From the NCBI RefSeq assembly GCF_050859025.1, contig NZ_CP138200.1, forward strand, positions 62,001 through 126,000: a stretch of DNA of 64,000 bases, in the 5' to 3' direction. Source of the stretch: Wukongibacter sp050859025. Its GTDB lineage: Bacteria > Bacillota > Clostridia > Peptostreptococcales > Caminicellaceae. A program made the position numbers and the translations under genes. Under the pieces are notes generated by a model that saw nothing but the letters and a program-made list of their open reading frames with translations, had not been told where the DNA came from and ran no database searches. Positions 8,620-17,758 of the stretch are shown here, one piece after another (positions within the stretch are counted from its first letter, which is position 1; the number at the start of each line of letters is the position of its first letter).

Positions 8620-9138
8620 ATGAACAGAGTATTAGAAAAATCCACTCTAATTAATCTTAGATATACGGAAGAAAAAGATTTGGATTTTGTATTAAAGGCC
8701 GAGTGTCATCCAGATAATTGTGCATATGTATTTCAATGGACAAGAGAACAGCATCTAGAGGCCATGTCCGATAGTGATATTTTACATTTGATAGTAGAGG
8801 ACAATATAGATTCTAAGCCAGTGGGATATATAATTAGTACTGGCTTTGAAAGTCCAGAGAGAAATATAGAGCTTAAAAGAATCGTAATTACAGATAAGGG
8901 AAAGGGATTTGGAAGAGAAGCTCTAAGGCTAATTAAGAGGCTGAGCTTTGAAAAGTTTAATGCTCATAGGTTGTGGCTCGATGTAAGAGATCATAACCTT
9001 CTTGCACAAAGTCTTTATAAATCTGAAGGATTTATTCAAGAAGGGCTATTAAGGGAATGTGTACTATATAAGGATAAATTTGAATCAATAATTATTATGT
9101 CTATTTTAGAAAATGAATACTTTAACCTGTTGTGCTAG
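8620..9138 (+). CDS. GNAT family N-acetyltransferase
   Basis: 172 residues with the Gcn5-like fold: the acetyl-CoA loop appears as ITDKGKGFGREALRLIKR, then RLWLDVRDHNLLAQSLYKSEGFIQEG, typical of RimI/RimJ-like or amino-group acetyltransferases. The acceptor is not predictable. Start at 8620 follows an AAGGAG site; a two-codon ATG-TAA lies between. Pairs with the deformylase-like gene upstream, which suggests but does not prove action on protein N-termini. Confidence 0.85.
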   Translation: MNRVLEKSTLINLRYTEEKDLDFVLKAECHPDNCAYVFQWTREQHLEAMSDSDILHLIVEDNIDSKPVGYIISTGFESPERNIELKRIVITDKGKGFGREALRLIKRLSFEKFNAHRLWLDVRDHNLLAQSLYKSEGFIQEGLLRECVLYKDKFESIIIMSILENEYFNLLC

Positions 9139-9233
9139 ATCCTTGAGAACCATCAAGTTTTTGAAGGTTTTTATAATGGTATTATAGCTTTATTGTAGAT
9201 TATTTTTGAGAAAAGAGGTTATAGAGTCATACT

Positions 9234-10169
9234 ATGGGTGAAATTTTTTCTAAGGTAATACCAATAATTTTGCTAATTTCTTTAGGATATCTAATACAGG
9301 TTAAAGGAATTATGAAGCAAAGTACAATTGATGAGATAAAAAGAGTAGTCATTAATATTTCCCTTCCTGCTATATTATTTATGACTTTCTTAGAAATGGA
9401 GCTAAGAAAAGAGTATATTTTAGTTATTATAACTACCTTTATTATGTTAGGAGTTTTTTGTTTAATTGGAGAGAGCTTAAATAATATTAAAGTAATTGCC
9501 CATCCTTTAAATCCCTTTATTGCGTCGGGATTTGCCTTTGGACTATTGGGCTTACCACTTTATAGTACTGTTTTTGGAGCTGAAAATCTTGGGAAAATAT
9601 CTATTCTTGGAGTAGGCCATGAAGCTTTTATGTGGTTTGTCTATTTTACAGCTTTAAAAATAAGGTTTAAAAATGCAAAATTTTCAATGAGTGATATAAA
9701 GGGATTTTTAAAATCTCCAATTATATTAAGTATAATTTTAGGGGTTGTCTTTAACATACTTAGTTTTGAAAGCTGGTTTGAAAAAAGTCAATTGTTAAAA
9801 GGAGTTTATGAAACCCTTAAATATCTAGCTAATTTAGCAACACCTTTGATTCTAATCATAATTGGATTTGGTCTTAAATTTAACGAAGAATATATGAAGC
9901 AAAGCTTTAGATTTCTAATTATTAGGATGAGTGTTATTCTAACTATAGGATATATTTTTAAGTATGTAATCATAGATAGAATCATTACTCCAGAGCCTTT
10001 ATTCAATTATGCATACTTTACATTTTTGATTTTACCACCGGCATTTTCGCTATCTATTTTTGTAGGAGAATATAGTACAAATGAACATAAAGAAATAGCT
10101 AATAATACCGTTGTTTTAAGCACGTTAGTGAGTATAATAATTTATATTCTATTTATATTTTTTAAATAA
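9234..10169 (+). CDS. AEC family transporter (auxin efflux carrier-like)
   Basis: 311-residue integral membrane protein with about ten hydrophobic segments, in two halves separated by a charged loop around residues 145-160, as in the AEC/bile-sodium symporter-like fold. The N-terminus IFSKVIPIILLISLGYLIQVKG, then ISLPAILFMTFL, is characteristic of bacterial AEC permeases, which export or import organic acids such as malate. No neighbour indicates the substrate. Ends at a hairpin terminator. Confidence 0.85.
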   Translation: MGEIFSKVIPIILLISLGYLIQVKGIMKQSTIDEIKRVVINISLPAILFMTFLEMELRKEYILVIITTFIMLGVFCLIGESLNNIKVIAHPLNPFIASGFAFGLLGLPLYSTVFGAENLGKISILGVGHEAFMWFVYFTALKIRFKNAKFSMSDIKGFLKSPIILSIILGVVFNILSFESWFEKSQLLKGVYETLKYLANLATPLILIIIGFGLKFNEEYMKQSFRFLIIRMSVILTIGYIFKYVIIDRIITPEPLFNYAYFTFLILPPAFSLSIFVGEYSTNEHKEIANNTVVLSTLVSIIIYILFIFFK

Positions 10170-10177
10170 CTTTCAAA

Positions 10178-10215
10178 TATAAAAGCATTTGAGATTCAAT
10201 TCAAATGCCTTTATA
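10178..10215 (+). terminator. Terminator after the AEC transporter
   Basis: 15-bp stem with one mismatch (TATAAAAGCATTTGA, 10178-10192, against 10201-10215), 8-nt loop. The 10216-10467 stretch that follows holds no gene. Confidence 0.7.
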
Positions 10216-10467
10216 TATCCTACATAATAAGTTATTACTCTGTGTTATTTTTAGAGTATGATATAAATTGAAGATAGATTTTACAAATCCTAGTTACTAA
10301 ATATTTTCTTTTCAGGGAATAGTCTACAAGTATTTCTAGGAGTTAACAAATCCATATGGCTTTAGAAGTAAGTAAAATTAATTTTTTTACACATACTACA
10401 TTTTATAAATAGTAATTTTCATAAATTGAAATCCAGATACTACCTTATGAAAGGTTGGAGCATTATT

Positions 10468-11406
10468 ATGAAAAAAGTAGTTATGTGTATACTATTGATA
10501 TTTTTATTTATTATTACAGGCTGTATGGAAAAGGAATGGATACAGAATATGGTGGTTGAGAATACAGAGGTAAATAACTATGACATAACCATGAAAAGAG
10601 ACCTTTTGTGTTTGCTAATGGCATATCCTGAGGACATTAAAGACATACAGAAAGAGAAGGACGGCAAAGTATATATAGTAATGAAATCAGGGAGAAAAAT
10701 TCTCTATGATGATAAAAGAACTAAGGGATATCAAGAAAAATTGGCAAATCCAGACTTACAGGATATGATGGAACAGGTTTATCCCCTTTCAAATATTACA
10801 AAGCTTATGAATAAAGAATTTGATCCTGGACGAATAAGAGTATATACTTTACTTAAAGAAGTTTATGGAGGTTCAAATCAACAAGTACAATCGAATCTTT
10901 GTAATGTAAAAATGGGTTATAAAAATTATCCATTCAATGAAAATAATAAAGCAGCAGATAGATTAAGATCAAGTATGAAAGAGATTACCTCATTAGCTAA
11001 TAATAAGCAGAATATCTATTCCTTTCTATTTCCTGCCAGTGGGACCTTCAACTATCGTTATATTGCTGGAACTAATAGACTAAGCCCGCATTCCTTTGGA
11101 ATTGCTGTAGATTTAAAAAGAGATAAAAGAGATTATTGGAAATGGGCTTCAAGGGATGAGGGAGAAAAAAGATTAAAGTCCTATCCTAGAGAGATTGTAG
11201 AGGTTTTTGAAAGTAATGGATTTATTTGGGGTGGCAAATGGGGGCATTTTGATATTTTACACTTTGAATATAGACCTGAAATAATAATGAAGTCCAGATA
11301 CTTTTCTAATAGCGCTGCATCGAAGAAGCAATGGTATAAGGGAGCGCCTTCATCAGATAATAGGGTAAAGAATTATATTAAAATCATTGATGAAGGTTTA
11401 GAATAA
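10468..11406 (+). CDS. M15 family D-Ala-D-Ala carboxypeptidase-like lipoprotein
   Basis: 312 residues from the ATG at 10468 (GGAG nine bases upstream; earlier in-frame ATGs precede the signal peptide and are unlikely). Residues 1-18 form a lipoprotein signal ending IITGC with Cys19 as lipid anchor. The C-terminal half is a M15 (VanY-type) zinc peptidase: SPHSFGIAVDL supplies H208 and D215, and GHFDILHFE supplies H260/H265. The enzyme is expected to trim peptidoglycan stem peptides or peptides outside the membrane. The roughly 150-residue N-terminal region is unrecognised. Monocistronic with its own terminator. Confidence 0.88.
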   Translation: MKKVVMCILLIFLFIITGCMEKEWIQNMVVENTEVNNYDITMKRDLLCLLMAYPEDIKDIQKEKDGKVYIVMKSGRKILYDDKRTKGYQEKLANPDLQDMMEQVYPLSNITKLMNKEFDPGRIRVYTLLKEVYGGSNQQVQSNLCNVKMGYKNYPFNENNKAADRLRSSMKEITSLANNKQNIYSFLFPASGTFNYRYIAGTNRLSPHSFGIAVDLKRDKRDYWKWASRDEGEKRLKSYPREIVEVFESNGFIWGGKWGHFDILHFEYRPEIIMKSRYFSNSAASKKQWYKGAPSSDNRVKNYIKIIDEGLE

Positions 11407-11429
11407 TAAAATTTGAAATAGATGAAATA

Positions 11430-11459
11430 GAGACCTCCACTTAAGATAGTGGAGGTTTC
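11430..11459. terminator. Bidirectional hairpin between M15 lipoprotein and DUF401 permease
   Basis: 12-bp stem GAGACCTCCACT / AGTGGAGGTTTC with a 6-nt loop between convergent genes; T tracts are modest. Confidence 0.65.
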
Positions 11460-11532
11460 AAATTGTTGACAAAGTCAACAAGATGGTAGAGATTTTTAGG
11501 TAAGATATGGATTTCCTTTAAAGTACAGATGC

Positions 11533-12783
11533 TTAACGTAAGACAAACAAGTTAATCATATAAATTAGTAACATTGCTAAATATGTGAGGGGAAGTATAT
11601 ATATGTAGTTTTTATATAACTCCTTAATTTTTACTCCAAAATATTCTAGGGTAAGTACTTGACACATATGTAGTGGAGAAATATAGTAAAACATGAATGC
11701 ACTAACATATATAAACATAGCATAGAGAAGCTTTATATGGGGATTTGGTGCTAGGGGTAAAATCATTGGGTATAGTATAGCAATACTTGGTTGAGTATTT
11801 GCAAGGGTAAAGGATATTAAGGCACAAGCTATTACAATCAATATTTCTATCGCTGTACCACCATCCAATAGATTATTTAAGAGAGCATTTATCTCCTTAA
11901 TATCTCCAACAACATTTTTAAAAATCATAATCCCTATGATTGCTATTGCCATAGAAGGTTTTATACCCTTGTACATAGTTATAAATATATTTTCCTTAAT
12001 TTCATAGCTTTTATCCTTTGACTTATCATGTAGGTTTATAATAATAGAAACAAGAATGCCTGCGATAAGAGAGAGATAAAAGGGTAAACCAAGTATTAGA
12101 ACACCAAGTAAACTGACTAATATCGGTGAGGAATAAAGAGTGAAATGTATTACTGTTTTTACATATTGCCTTAGCTCGATTTTTTCTATTTGTGGTTCTT
12201 TACAGTCCTTAAGATAAAACATATATCCGAGTATATACATAACTACAGCAATAGGGAACTGGAGTTTAATAAATTGCCAAAGTTCATAGTCGCCTATTTC
12301 AGCAGCCAATATGATTGTTGGAGAAAGGGGAAAGAAAAAATAAAGAGCGTGTCTAAAGATTAGATTAATAGCAGCTTTTTTATCTGAGGAAATATTTAGC
12401 TTATTACCAAGATTATCTACCACAGGACAAGACATCAATGCCCCACCAGTAACAAGTAGAGTGCCAATAATAGCAGGTGCAATAAGTATAGTAGCTTTTG
12501 CACTTCTCATAACTTTTTCAAGGGCAGATATCATTCTATCTAAAATCAAATATTTCTCCATTAGATGTCCCAATATAGTTATGAGAACTATTGTAATTGC
12601 CAAGGAAATAGTTGTGTAATCTAAAAATGTACTTAAAAATGTTTTTAAAATATAATTAACTCCTCTACCGTTTAAAAGGGCTAATAAAGAGGCTCCAATC
12701 ATTAAGGAGTAGCCGATATTAACTTTTTTGTTAACTAAGAATAGTATTAAAGTCATTGAAAGTATTAAAGTTAGTACTACCAT
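11533..12783 (-). CDS. DUF401 family membrane permease
   Basis: 416-residue polytopic protein with about eleven hydrophobic segments. A conserved turn LLVTGGALMSCPVVDNLGNKLNIS and the later segment ANTQPSIAILYPMILPLAPNP recall the DUF401 / ion-transporter-like superfamily. The start at 12783 is chosen because GAGGAG precedes it by six bases; that site lies within the codons of an alternative longer start at 12801. Substrate unknown; no metabolic partner adjacent. Confidence 0.8.
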   Translation of the reverse strand: MVVLTLILSMTLILFLVNKKVNIGYSLMIGASLLALLNGRGVNYILKTFLSTFLDYTTISLAITIVLITILGHLMEKYLILDRMISALEKVMRSAKATILIAPAIIGTLLVTGGALMSCPVVDNLGNKLNISSDKKAAINLIFRHALYFFFPLSPTIILAAEIGDYELWQFIKLQFPIAVVMYILGYMFYLKDCKEPQIEKIELRQYVKTVIHFTLYSSPILVSLLGVLILGLPFYLSLIAGILVSIIINLHDKSKDKSYEIKENIFITMYKGIKPSMAIAIIGIMIFKNVVGDIKEINALLNNLLDGGTAIEILIVIACALISFTLANTQPSIAILYPMILPLAPNPHIKLLYAMFIYVSAFMFYYISPLHMCQVLTLEYFGVKIKELYKNYIYILPLTYLAMLLIYMINLFVLR

Positions 12784-12893
12784 TATAATCTCCTCTTTCA
12801 TTACTAATTAATATTATTTTTATATTAGTCAATTCATTATTATAGTTATATCATAAAATTGAGGTCAGTTAAACCTAAAGGAGAGATGATTTT

Positions 12894-13358
12894 ATGAAAA
12901 ATTCAACTATGTGCTATATAAAAAAGAATGGAAAGACTCTAATGCTCCATAGAACTAAAAAAGAAAATGACATTCATGAAGGAAAGTGGATTGGATTAGG
13001 AGGAAAGATGGAGGAGGGCGAGACTCCAGAAGAATGTATTATACGTGAAGTAAAGGAAGAAAGTGGTCTTAAGCTAAATAATCCAAAGCTTAGGGCTATA
13101 TTAACCTTTCCAAAATTTAAAGACGATGAAGATTGGTATGTCTTTCTTTTTACGGGAGAAGATTTCGAAGGGGATATTATTGAGTCAAATGAAGGAGATC
13201 TTAAATGGGTTGATGATTCTGAGATTTTCAGCTTAAACCTATGGGATGGGGATAAACTGTTTTTAAAATGGCTTGAGGATAATAGGTTTTTTTCTGGGAA
13301 GCTTGTATATGAAAAGGGAATGCTTATATATGATGATGTAGTATTCTATGATTATTAA
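12894..13358 (+). CDS. Nudix hydrolase (MutT-like 8-oxo-dGTP diphosphatase family)
   Basis: 154 residues. Nudix box starts at residue 36, with G37, E44 and REVKEE at 51-56 followed by SGL, matching GX5EX7REUXEEXGU. The N-terminal CYIKKNGKTLMLHR strand and short linker are typical of bacterial MutT-like enzymes that clear oxidised nucleotides. AAGGAGAG precedes the ATG. Substrate cannot be fixed from sequence. Own terminator downstream. Confidence 0.9.
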   Translation: MKNSTMCYIKKNGKTLMLHRTKKENDIHEGKWIGLGGKMEEGETPEECIIREVKEESGLKLNNPKLRAILTFPKFKDDEDWYVFLFTGEDFEGDIIESNEGDLKWVDDSEIFSLNLWDGDKLFLKWLEDNRFFSGKLVYEKGMLIYDDVVFYDY

Positions 13359-13361
13359 AAA

Positions 13362-13397
13362 GGGTCTGCATCATAAAAAGAATTATGATGCAGATCC
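13362..13397 (+). terminator. Terminator after the Nudix gene
   Basis: 15-bp inverted repeat (GGGTCTGCATCATAA with TTATGATGCAGATCC, one G-U pair), 6-nt loop; short T tail. Confidence 0.7.
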
Positions 13398-13458
13398 TTG
13401 ATATTTAAAATGAGTGATGTGCAAGACTTAAGATTCAATGTTCTCAGACATAGCATTT

Positions 13459-13701
13459 CTAATCTCTTTTTAAATGAGCACCCTGCATTAAAAAATCCAA
13501 AACAAGTTCTTTTTCCTTGGGATCCTCAACTTCTACTACGATATTATTAGGATGTTCCTTTACAATATACATAGCTCCTATTATAGACTTGGCATTTACC
13601 TTAATTTCTCCTGATTTTAAATATACCTTTCCCTTTAATCTAGAGACGAAATTTACAAACTTGTCTATTTCTTCTATTTTTACAAAAGTTGCCTGCATCA
13701 T
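13459..13701 (-). CDS. HPr-like protein without the phosphorylated histidine
   Basis: 80 residues matching the HPr fold: KVYLKSGEIKVNAKSIIGAMYI corresponds to the HPr region around Ser46 (…SKIxVxxxGKxVNAKSIMGVMxL). The HPr active-site segment GIHARPA with His15 is missing, replaced by FVKIEEIDKFVNFV. Thus it cannot carry phosphate in the PTS as HPr does; it resembles regulatory Crh-like proteins, though the Ser46 position is less certain. GGAGG precedes the start. Transcribed alone, downstream of the argJ arm. Confidence 0.75.
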   Translation of the reverse strand: MMQATFVKIEEIDKFVNFVSRLKGKVYLKSGEIKVNAKSIIGAMYIVKEHPNNIVVEVEDPKEKELVLDFLMQGAHLKRD

Positions 13702-13829
13702 TTTAAACCTCCCTATAATTTTTTGAAATATATAATAAATATACCCTAATTTCTATAAAATAATAAAGAATTTACTCAATCATTCTAAAACAATCACTTT
13801 CAAACAAACTAAAATATTTTTTATTCTAT

Positions 13830-15044
13830 TCATGTTCTATAGGAACCATTGATCTTTACGTAATCATAGCTTAAATCACAGCCCCATGCCTTAGCACTAT
13901 ACTTACCATCCTTTAGATCGATTATTATTTTAATATGTTCTTCCAATAAGATATCCTTTGCAAAGGCTTCATCAAAGGGTAGTCCCATACCATCTTTAGC
14001 TATTTGAATTTTTCCTTTATTGCTTTCAAAGAATATTTCTACATTTTCAGGATTAAAGTCTCCACCGGAATATCCCATAGAACATAGGATTCTTCCCCAA
14101 TTTGCATCGCTCCCAAAGAAGGCTGATTTAACAAGACTAGAGGTGATTATTGACTTCGCACATAGCTTTGCATCTTCTTTAGTTTTTCCTCCCGATAGGT
14201 CTACCTCAAGTAATTTGGTAGCACCTTCTCCGTCCTGTGCAATCATTTTAGCAAGTTCTGTAGATACAATATCTAAGGCTTTTTTGAACTTTACGTAGTT
14301 TTCATCCATATTATCTATAGTCTTATTATTTGCTTTACCATTTGCAAGGACGATCACCATATCGTTTGTACTTGTATCACCATCGACGGAAATCATATTA
14401 AAGGAATCGTTAACGCTATCTTTTAGAGCTTTATTAAGGATTTCTTTATTTATAGAAATATTAGTTAGAATAAATCCCAGCATAGTTGCCATATTTGGAT
14501 GAATCATCCCAGAGCCCTTTGCCATACCACTTATAACTATAGGTTTATTATCGATAGTAAGTTCTATAGAAACCGTTTTTGTAGATGAATCAGTAGTTAG
14601 TATACCCCTTGCAGCATCCTCAAAGCCATTATAGGAAAGGGATTTTGCAGCTTCTTCTATTCCAGCAATAAGCTTATTCATAGGCATAGGAACTCCTATT
14701 ATACCGGTAGATGCAACAAGAATCTCTTTAGATGATAGGTTTAATTCTTTAGCTGTAGCTGCTATCGTATTTTCTGCGTCCTCAAAGCCCTTCTTTCCTG
14801 TACATGCATTTGCATTACCACTATTGATGATAATAGCCTGTGTATTATAGTTGTTTACATGCTCCATATTTATTATAACCGGTGCTGCCTTAACCTTATT
14901 AGTAGTAAATGTCGCAGCTGAAACAGCCTTACCTTCACTGTAAATTAGACTTAAATCCTTTTTTTCTTTATCCGTTTTTATACCACAATATATACCAGAG
15001 GCCTTAAAGCCTGGGACAGCTAAAAACTTGTCATATATTTTCAT
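13830..15044 (-). CDS. argJ: Bifunctional ornithine acetyltransferase / N-acetylglutamate synthase
   Basis: 404 residues from the ATG at 15044 (GAGGAG eight bases upstream; a GTG at 15053 is in the ribosome site). ArgJ transfers acetyl from N-acetylornithine to glutamate, recycling acetyl in the cyclic arginine pathway. The autoproteolytic site HPNMATMLGF gives Thr187 as the new N-terminal nucleophile of the beta chain. It is third in the minus-strand arm argC-GNAT-argJ, divergent from argB-argD. Bifunctionality (synthase as well) is a family property not decidable here. Confidence 0.96.
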   Translation of the reverse strand: MKIYDKFLAVPGFKASGIYCGIKTDKEKKDLSLIYSEGKAVSAATFTTNKVKAAPVIINMEHVNNYNTQAIIINSGNANACTGKKGFEDAENTIAATAKELNLSSKEILVASTGIIGVPMPMNKLIAGIEEAAKSLSYNGFEDAARGILTTDSSTKTVSIELTIDNKPIVISGMAKGSGMIHPNMATMLGFILTNISINKEILNKALKDSVNDSFNMISVDGDTSTNDMVIVLANGKANNKTIDNMDENYVKFKKALDIVSTELAKMIAQDGEGATKLLEVDLSGGKTKEDAKLCAKSIITSSLVKSAFFGSDANWGRILCSMGYSGGDFNPENVEIFFESNKGKIQIAKDGMGLPFDEAFAKDILLEEHIKIIIDLKDGKYSAKAWGCDLSYDYVKINGSYRT

Positions 15045-15071
15045 ATTAACCACTCCTCAATTTTCTGAAAT

Positions 15072-15569
15072 CTATATAAGTAACTTTTCCATTATAGTCA
15101 TATCAGTCCATTTACCATTCAAAATACCTTGATTTATATATGTGCCAACCTCTCTAAATCCAAAGGATTGATACAGCTTTTTTGCAGCAAGGTTAAATGA
15201 AACCATATTCAAAACTATTTTATAGAAACCCTGTTCCTTTGCAATCTTAATTAGATAGTTTAAAAGGATTTTACCAGTACCATTTTCCCTTGCACTCCGT
15301 TTGATATAAATAGAGATATCCGCTACCCCTTGGTAGCAGTCTTTAAAATTGAACATATTTAAAGAAGCCCAGCCTACAATTTGATTCTCTTCATTTTCAA
15401 TAACCATGACCTTGTGTCTATGGGTTTTACATAGGAACCAGTCTTTCATCTCATCAAAAGTTTTTAATTTAGTTTCCAATGTTGCAGTTTTATCTTCTAT
15501 GCCTTCATTATAAATTTGAGTGATATAAGAGATATCTTCAATATTCGCTATTCTAGTAATATATTTCAT
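15072..15569 (-). CDS. GNAT family N-acetyltransferase in the arginine operon
   Basis: 165 residues similar to phosphinothricin/PAT-type acetyltransferases: DISIYIKRSARENGTGKILLNYLIK (acetyl-CoA loop region) and NLAAKKLYQSFGFREVGTYINQG. It sits between argC and argJ, 28 bases upstream of argJ, in the same direction. Position suggests it could act as an alternative N-acetylglutamate synthase replenishing the cycle, but the sequence resembles general PAT enzymes more than ArgA, so this is only a hypothesis. Confidence 0.85.
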   Translation of the reverse strand: MKYITRIANIEDISYITQIYNEGIEDKTATLETKLKTFDEMKDWFLCKTHRHKVMVIENEENQIVGWASLNMFNFKDCYQGVADISIYIKRSARENGTGKILLNYLIKIAKEQGFYKIVLNMVSFNLAAKKLYQSFGFREVGTYINQGILNGKWTDMTIMEKLLI

Positions 15570-15622
15570 AAGAATACCACCTTGTTCACTAAATTATAGA
15601 TAACAAACTTTATTGATTTAAT

Positions 15623-16657
15623 TTACGGAACCATTGATGGAAAATCAAGACCTTCCCATTCATTAAACCCACACATTATATTCATATTTTGAACAGCCTG
15701 GCCTGCAGCACCTTTAATAAGATTGTCTATAGCAGAGATTGTTACTATTCTGTTGGTTCTTTTATCGAGCCTGATACCTATATCACAGAAATTTGAACCC
15801 CTAACCCATTTCGTTTCAGGAATATCTTGTATTACCCTTACAAAATAATTTTCGGAATAAAAATCATTATATATTTCTTTAAGATCTGATAAGGAAAGCT
15901 CACTGCTTGCTCTACTATAACAGGTGGCTAATATTCCCCTATTCATCGGGATAAGATGTGGAGTAAACAATAGATTAATATTTGTACTAGCTAAAAGCGA
16001 TAACTCCTGTTCGATTTCAGGAATATGCCTATGCTCGCCAACCTTATAGGCTTTAACAGTTTCATTACATTCGCAGAATAATGTACCTGTATTTAAAGAT
16101 CTTCCTGCTCCAGAGACTCCTGATTTTGCATCAATTACTATTGTGTTGACATCAATAAGATTGTTCTTAACAAGAGGAGCAAGGGCTAATATGCTTGCAG
16201 TAGGATAGCAACCAGGATTGGCAATTAGCTGTGCCTTTTGAACAGATTTTCTATTCAGTTCAGGTAAACCGTAAACAGCATCTTTAAGTAGTTCCTCTCC
16301 TTGATGGTCTAATTCATACCATTCCTTATATGTTTTTGAATCCTGTAATCTAAAGTCAGCTCCTAAATCAATTACCTTAACCCCTTTAGAAAGAAGTTCT
16401 TTAGCAATATTCATTGATTTACCGTGGGGAAGTGCAATAAAAACAATATCAATTGAGGATAGGTGTTCATACATTTCTTGAATATTTATACAAGTGTTTT
16501 GTATAAATCCCCTGTAGTTTTTGTAGATGGATGAATACTCATTATCTGAATAACTATGAGATACTAAAAAAGAAATTTCGACTTCTTTATGATTGTTTAG
16601 AAGCCAAACTAACTGTTGACCGGCATAACCAGTAGCGCCGATAACTCCTATTTTCAT
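15623..16657 (-). CDS. argC: N-acetyl-gamma-glutamyl-phosphate reductase
   Basis: 344 residues; reduces N-acetylglutamyl-phosphate with NADPH, third step of arginine synthesis. N-terminal Rossmann loop IGVIGATGYAGQQL, active-site Cys150 in NPGCYPTASI, and the GEHRHIPEIEQEL histidine region are present. ATG at 16657 follows GGTGAT; the upstream ATG at 16672 overlaps that site. First gene of the minus arm, divergent from argB across a 218-bp AT-rich spacer that must hold both promoters. Confidence 0.96.
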   Translation of the reverse strand: MKIGVIGATGYAGQQLVWLLNNHKEVEISFLVSHSYSDNEYSSIYKNYRGFIQNTCINIQEMYEHLSSIDIVFIALPHGKSMNIAKELLSKGVKVIDLGADFRLQDSKTYKEWYELDHQGEELLKDAVYGLPELNRKSVQKAQLIANPGCYPTASILALAPLVKNNLIDVNTIVIDAKSGVSGAGRSLNTGTLFCECNETVKAYKVGEHRHIPEIEQELSLLASTNINLLFTPHLIPMNRGILATCYSRASSELSLSDLKEIYNDFYSENYFVRVIQDIPETKWVRGSNFCDIGIRLDKRTNRIVTISAIDNLIKGAAGQAVQNMNIMCGFNEWEGLDFPSMVP

Positions 16658-16739
16658 AAAATCACCAACCAACTTAATATTTATTAAAAATAATTATACA
16701 TACATATTAATAAAAATACAACATTTTTTTTAAAAAATA

Positions 16740-16768
16740 TTGCATAAATATATATAAAAAGGTATAAT
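16740..16768 (+). promoter_or_regulatory. Predicted sigma-A promoter of argB-argD
   Basis: -35 TTGCAT (16740-16745), 17-nt spacer, -10 TATAAT (16763-16768), upstream of argB in the argC/argB divergent spacer. The surrounding AT-rich sequence could hold ARG boxes, but none is clear by eye. Confidence 0.7.
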
Positions 16769-16875
16769 TATTAAAAATAAAACAAAGCTGCTCTTATAAA
16801 TATTTAAAAGACTTTGTATATGTAGCAAGAATTATAAAAAATAGTGATATTTTAATAAAAGGCTGGTGGATAGAG

Positions 16876-17757
16876 ATGAAGGTACTAGATCAAGAGGTCA
16901 AGGTGCTTATAGAAGCCCTACCCTACATTAAGAAATTTGCAGGCAAAACCTTTGTAATAAAGTTTGGTGGAAGTATTATGAAGAACAAAACAGCAAAGGA
17001 TGCCTTCATAAAAGATATAGTTTTGATGAAATTAATAGGAGTAAATCTTGTCATTGTTCATGGTGGTGGTCCCAAAATATCAGAGAATCTTAATGCCCTA
17101 GGAATAGAAAGCAACTTCATAAATGGTCTAAGGGTAACTGATGAAGAGACTATGAAGGTAGTTGAGATGGTTTTAGCAGGATATATAAATAAGGAAATAG
17201 TCTTTGATATTAATAGTAATGGAGTTAAAGCAATTGGAATAAGCGGAAAGGACGGAGGATTTATAAAGGCTGAGAAAAAATATATATACAATAATAATGA
17301 AAAAATTGATATAGGCTTTGTAGGAGATGTAAAGGAGATAAATGTAGACTTTTTAGAGGATTTAATAGATAAAAACTATATACCTGTTATTGCTCCTACA
17401 GGGTTTGATGAAGAGGGAAACAGCTATAACATAAATGCCGATTATGTGGCTTCTTCAGTAAGCTTTGCTATTAAAGCTGAAAAATTAATACTTCTTACGG
17501 ATGTAGAGGGTCTATACAAGGATATCAGCGATAAAACAACCTTTATTTCTCAGCTGACCAAGAATGAAGCAAAAACCTTTATAGACGATGGGATAATAAA
17601 TGGAGGAATGAGACCTAAGCTAGAATGCTGTATATCCGCCATAGAAAATGGAACAAAAAGCGTTCATATGATAGATGGAAGAAAGGAACATTGCTTGCTG
17701 TTAGAAATATTTACAGATAAAGGGATTGGAACCATGATAAAGGAAGGAGAAGATTAA
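16876..17757 (+). CDS. argB: Acetylglutamate kinase
   Basis: 293-residue amino acid kinase; phosphorylates N-acetylglutamate. The N-terminal helix ahead of KFAGKTFVIKFGGSIMKN and the loop VIVHGGGPKI are typical, as is GGMRPKLECCISAI in the C-terminal ATP domain. The N-terminal extension of about 20 residues fits the hexameric, arginine-inhibited type. One base separates it from argD. Confidence 0.96.
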   Translation: MKVLDQEVKVLIEALPYIKKFAGKTFVIKFGGSIMKNKTAKDAFIKDIVLMKLIGVNLVIVHGGGPKISENLNALGIESNFINGLRVTDEETMKVVEMVLAGYINKEIVFDINSNGVKAIGISGKDGGFIKAEKKYIYNNNEKIDIGFVGDVKEINVDFLEDLIDKNYIPVIAPTGFDEEGNSYNINADYVASSVSFAIKAEKLILLTDVEGLYKDISDKTTFISQLTKNEAKTFIDDGIINGGMRPKLECCISAIENGTKSVHMIDGRKEHCLLLEIFTDKGIGTMIKEGED

Positions 17758-17758
17758 A

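Noticed and set aside
10290..10335. Possible family A remnant before the M15 gene
   Set aside because: Only short matches such as TTTCTAGGAGTT; no boundaries or arms.
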